From Bacillota bacterium (GTDB lineage Bacteria; Bacillota; Clostridia; Lachnospirales; Lachnospiraceae): a stretch of 64,000 bases of DNA. This document shows, piece by piece, positions 61,873 through 64,000 of this stretch (position 1 is its first letter; each line of letters opens with the position of its first letter). The stretch spans positions 1 to 64,000 of the forward strand of contig JAEZLZ010000024.1 in assembly GCA_023415055.1 (NCBI GenBank). The letters are read 5' to 3'. The notes beneath the pieces were generated by a model. The model was not told where the DNA came from. It worked only from the letters and a program-made list of their open reading frames with translations, and ran no database searches. A program made the position numbers and the translations under genes.

Positions 61873-64000
61873 ATGTTCCACGATTATGAAGATGGCGTCA
61901 TTATGGACGATACCGTCATGATGATAGAAGAGAAGCAAACCAGCTTTCCTGTCACCACCAGAATCTTTCAGTTTCTGGTGATAGCCCTTGGAAGCTGGGG
62001 TGGTATCTCTATGCTTGTGGAATGTGCAGGAATTCCCTGTAATATGCTCCGGGTAAATAGCGCGATTCTGATATTTAGTGCTCTATTCTACCTCCTGTGT
62101 CTGCACCCGTCCTTTGGTCTGGTTAAGCTTTTTTTCAGTATATTGATTTATGGTCTGTTCTTTTACAGCAGGCTGCCCCGAATACTGAATGGCTTTTATA
62201 CTATTGAGAATCTAGTATTGAAGCGGATCTCAATATATTATGGAACAAAAGACTTGAAGTTCGTTGCTGATTACACCACTGCAGAAGCAGATACTACATT
62301 ATTTATGATAATGCTTTTATTTCTTACCATCGGGTTATTAGCAGTGGCAGTGGTATGTAACCGATTCATCGGTGTAATTACGCTATTGCAGCTCCTCCCG
62401 GTTACAGCTTGCTTTGCCCTGGGATTAATCCCATCAGAGCGCTATATGATACCGAATTTGTTAAGTATTCTTTATCTCTTAAAATCCGGAAATAATGGTG
62501 ATCACGATGCGGACCGCAAGCAGCGTAAGCTCTGGCATATGGTCAGCAGCCGTTCGGCAATCTGGTTCAGTATGCTCAGTCTGCTGCTGTTCTTTCTGAT
62601 GAAGCTTGTTATCACCAAGGATGACTATGACAGTATGACAGAAATTAAGGAGATGAAGTCTGAGATTCAGACTGCGATGAATGACTTCTCTATAAAGGAC
62701 TTCTCCAGAAAATTATCGGAGATTGAGTTGTTTACGCGCAAGGTATCCTCTACCGGCTTGAACGGCGGAGAGTTGGGAAGGACCGGACAGGTGCAATATG
62801 AGAATGTCAGACATCTTACTATTGTTGCACCGATCCAATCGATTGAAGAAGGTATCTATCTGAAGGGTTATGTCGGAAGCGTTTATACCGGCGACCGATG
62901 GGAAACTCATTCTCAGGAGATGCAGAAGGAATATGAGAAGCTTCTACTGCGGCTTCCCCAGAAACTCTTTCCCCCGGTGAATCAAACTAGCATATTTTTA
63001 AAGCATTTTATCGTTGATTCTGAAGTTCCGGCACAGACCTCCTCCGGCTGGTATGAGTATAGTCTTGACCGGGGCAGCATGAAGATTGAATATCGGGGAG
63101 CTAACAATAAATTCATATATGCTCCCTATTTCACGGATTATAGTGAGATGAGGGATATTGTGTATGAGCAGGATCTCTATGCATCTCCCGCGGTTCGTAA
63201 GAACAACTATGAATATCAATATTTCTATGATGTATCATTGCTTGAAGCGCCAGACCTTTATGAGAAGCTGTTGGATAAGCTAAGCGATTATACGGAATAT
63301 GAAAAGCTTTACCGGGAATATGTTCACCAGGCCTACACCCAGCTGCCTGCGGAAGGTTTAGTTAATGTAAAGCGAGATTTCTCACCGGAACGGGTAAAGA
63401 CGAAGACCGGAAGTGTTACAGAGAAGATTGCCTATATCAAAAAGTACCTGGAACAGAATACCCAGTATTCCCTGACTCCTGGCAGACTGCCGGAGGGAGA
63501 GGACTTTGTTGAATACTTTTTATATACGAATAAGGTAGGTTATTGCGCTCATTATGCGTCGGCAGCGACCTTAATGCTTCGTTGCCTTGGAATCCCCGCA
63601 AGATATGTGGAGGGATATGCAGTAGGAAAGGAGTCAATCTATCGAAACTCCGGCTCCCAGGAGACGACCAGATACACGAATCTCGGTAAGAAATCGACGA
63701 TGGTTACTCAGTCCGAGGTAAATGTCATGGATTACAATGCGCACGCCTGGGTGGAGGTATATTTTGATAATTGTGGTTGGGTTCCGGTAGAATTCACTCC
63801 GGGCTCCACCGTAGATTATAATAATTCTGTGGTAGCCGATATGGAGGAGTTCAGCAGTAATATAGAGGATGGAAATATCAAGAAGTCCCTTGAGAATAGC
63901 GATGCTATCCCTTCCTCAGCTCCGAATCTCCCGATAGCACAACAGCAGGAAGAGCAATCTAGTGATAATGATAAGCAGGATAGGACCGCTTCCGCTGCAA
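61873..64000 (+). CDS. transglutaminase-core membrane protein, TgpA-like (partial at right edge)
   Basis: The frame is open from ATG 61873 to the window end (709 residues read). About five membrane helices lie in residues 30-220. An exported beta-rich region follows. The transglutaminase core has GYCAHYASAATLMLRCLGIPARYVEGY with Cys558, and NAHAWVEVYF with His624; the third residue is expected in or near GWVPVEF. Such proteins may be cysteine proteases or cross-linkers outside the membrane. It is the third gene of a MoxR-DUF58-transglutaminase operon. Confidence 0.9.
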   Translation, partial: MFHDYEDGVIMDDTVMMIEEKQTSFPVTTRIFQFLVIALGSWGGISMLVECAGIPCNMLRVNSAILIFSALFYLLCLHPSFGLVKLFFSILIYGLFFYSRLPRILNGFYTIENLVLKRISIYYGTKDLKFVADYTTAEADTTLFMIMLLFLTIGLLAVAVVCNRFIGVITLLQLLPVTACFALGLIPSERYMIPNLLSILYLLKSGNNGDHDADRKQRKLWHMVSSRSAIWFSMLSLLLFFLMKLVITKDDYDSMTEIKEMKSEIQTAMNDFSIKDFSRKLSEIELFTRKVSSTGLNGGELGRTGQVQYENVRHLTIVAPIQSIEEGIYLKGYVGSVYTGDRWETHSQEMQKEYEKLLLRLPQKLFPPVNQTSIFLKHFIVDSEVPAQTSSGWYEYSLDRGSMKIEYRGANNKFIYAPYFTDYSEMRDIVYEQDLYASPAVRKNNYEYQYFYDVSLLEAPDLYEKLLDKLSDYTEYEKLYREYVHQAYTQLPAEGLVNVKRDFSPERVKTKTGSVTEKIAYIKKYLEQNTQYSLTPGRLPEGEDFVEYFLYTNKVGYCAHYASAATLMLRCLGIPARYVEGYAVGKESIYRNSGSQETTRYTNLGKKSTMVTQSEVNVMDYNAHAWVEVYFDNCGWVPVEFTPGSTVDYNNSVVADMEEFSSNIEDGNIKKSLENSDAIPSSAPNLPIAQQQEEQSSDNDKQDRTASAA

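Overview
The window looks like a chromosomal segment from a low-GC, spore-forming anaerobic Firmicute, most likely a Lachnospiraceae (Clostridium cluster XIVa). The evidence is AT-rich DNA, strong AGGAGG ribosome sites with frequent TTG and GTG starts, a PTS of the UlaABC type, a CotH-family spore-coat kinase, a cobalamin-dependent ribonucleotide reductase, TldD/TldE, a DUF368 lipid carrier transporter and TrkAH. Family assignments come from reading motifs; no database search was run.

Region by region. 1-700: the end of a zinc-ribbon gene and a tRNA-Leu(AAG). 700-6130: a minus-strand PTS operon (EIIA, EIIB, EIIC and its own HPr) divergent from a multidomain PTS-controlled regulator that is translationally overlapped with a SIS-domain sugar isomerase. 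6130-8200: an AT-rich decayed patch with a LacI-type fragment, a DapA/NanA-type aldolase and a truncated YhcH/NanQ-type gene, ending in a nested palindrome. 8200-19800: a GH38 alpha-mannosidase, a secreted 5'-nucleotidase, a soluble chemoreceptor with a zinc-binding CZB domain, a CapA-type phosphatase, a TPR-GGDEF cyclase and a DUF368 transporter. 20000-26500: a DUF5050 lipoprotein, then NfeD, flotillin, an alpha/beta hydrolase, LytTR and DUF3021.

26500-33300: DUF2935 protein, AEC transporter, a PadR-DUF1700-DUF4097 operon with a near-perfect promoter, and a secreted class C beta-lactamase-like hydrolase. 33400-35200: an AT-rich accessory island bounded by a truncated chemoreceptor and holding a transposase-like zinc-ribbon protein and an orphan. 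35200-40700: CotH lipoprotein, nagA, nagB and a NagR-like GntR regulator with two matching palindromic operators. 40700-47800: AraC regulator divergent from two Gfo/Idh/MocA oxidoreductases and a sugar isomerase-like TIM barrel, then tldD/tldE. 47800-64000: acetyltransferase, small membrane proteins, class II ribonucleotide reductase with an NrdR-box-like operator, PutP, a DUF3298 protein with a predicted ribosome-site-sequestering hairpin, TrkH/TrkA, a PrsA-like foldase and a MoxR-DUF58-transglutaminase operon that runs off the right edge.

Most of the window is ordinary core and carbohydrate metabolism. The best candidates for something less described are the decayed sialic-acid-like locus, the nested palindromic elements between genes, the paired NagR operators, the twelve-coil DUF4097 protein and the small Asn/Ser/Lys-rich proteins missed by ordinary length cut-offs.
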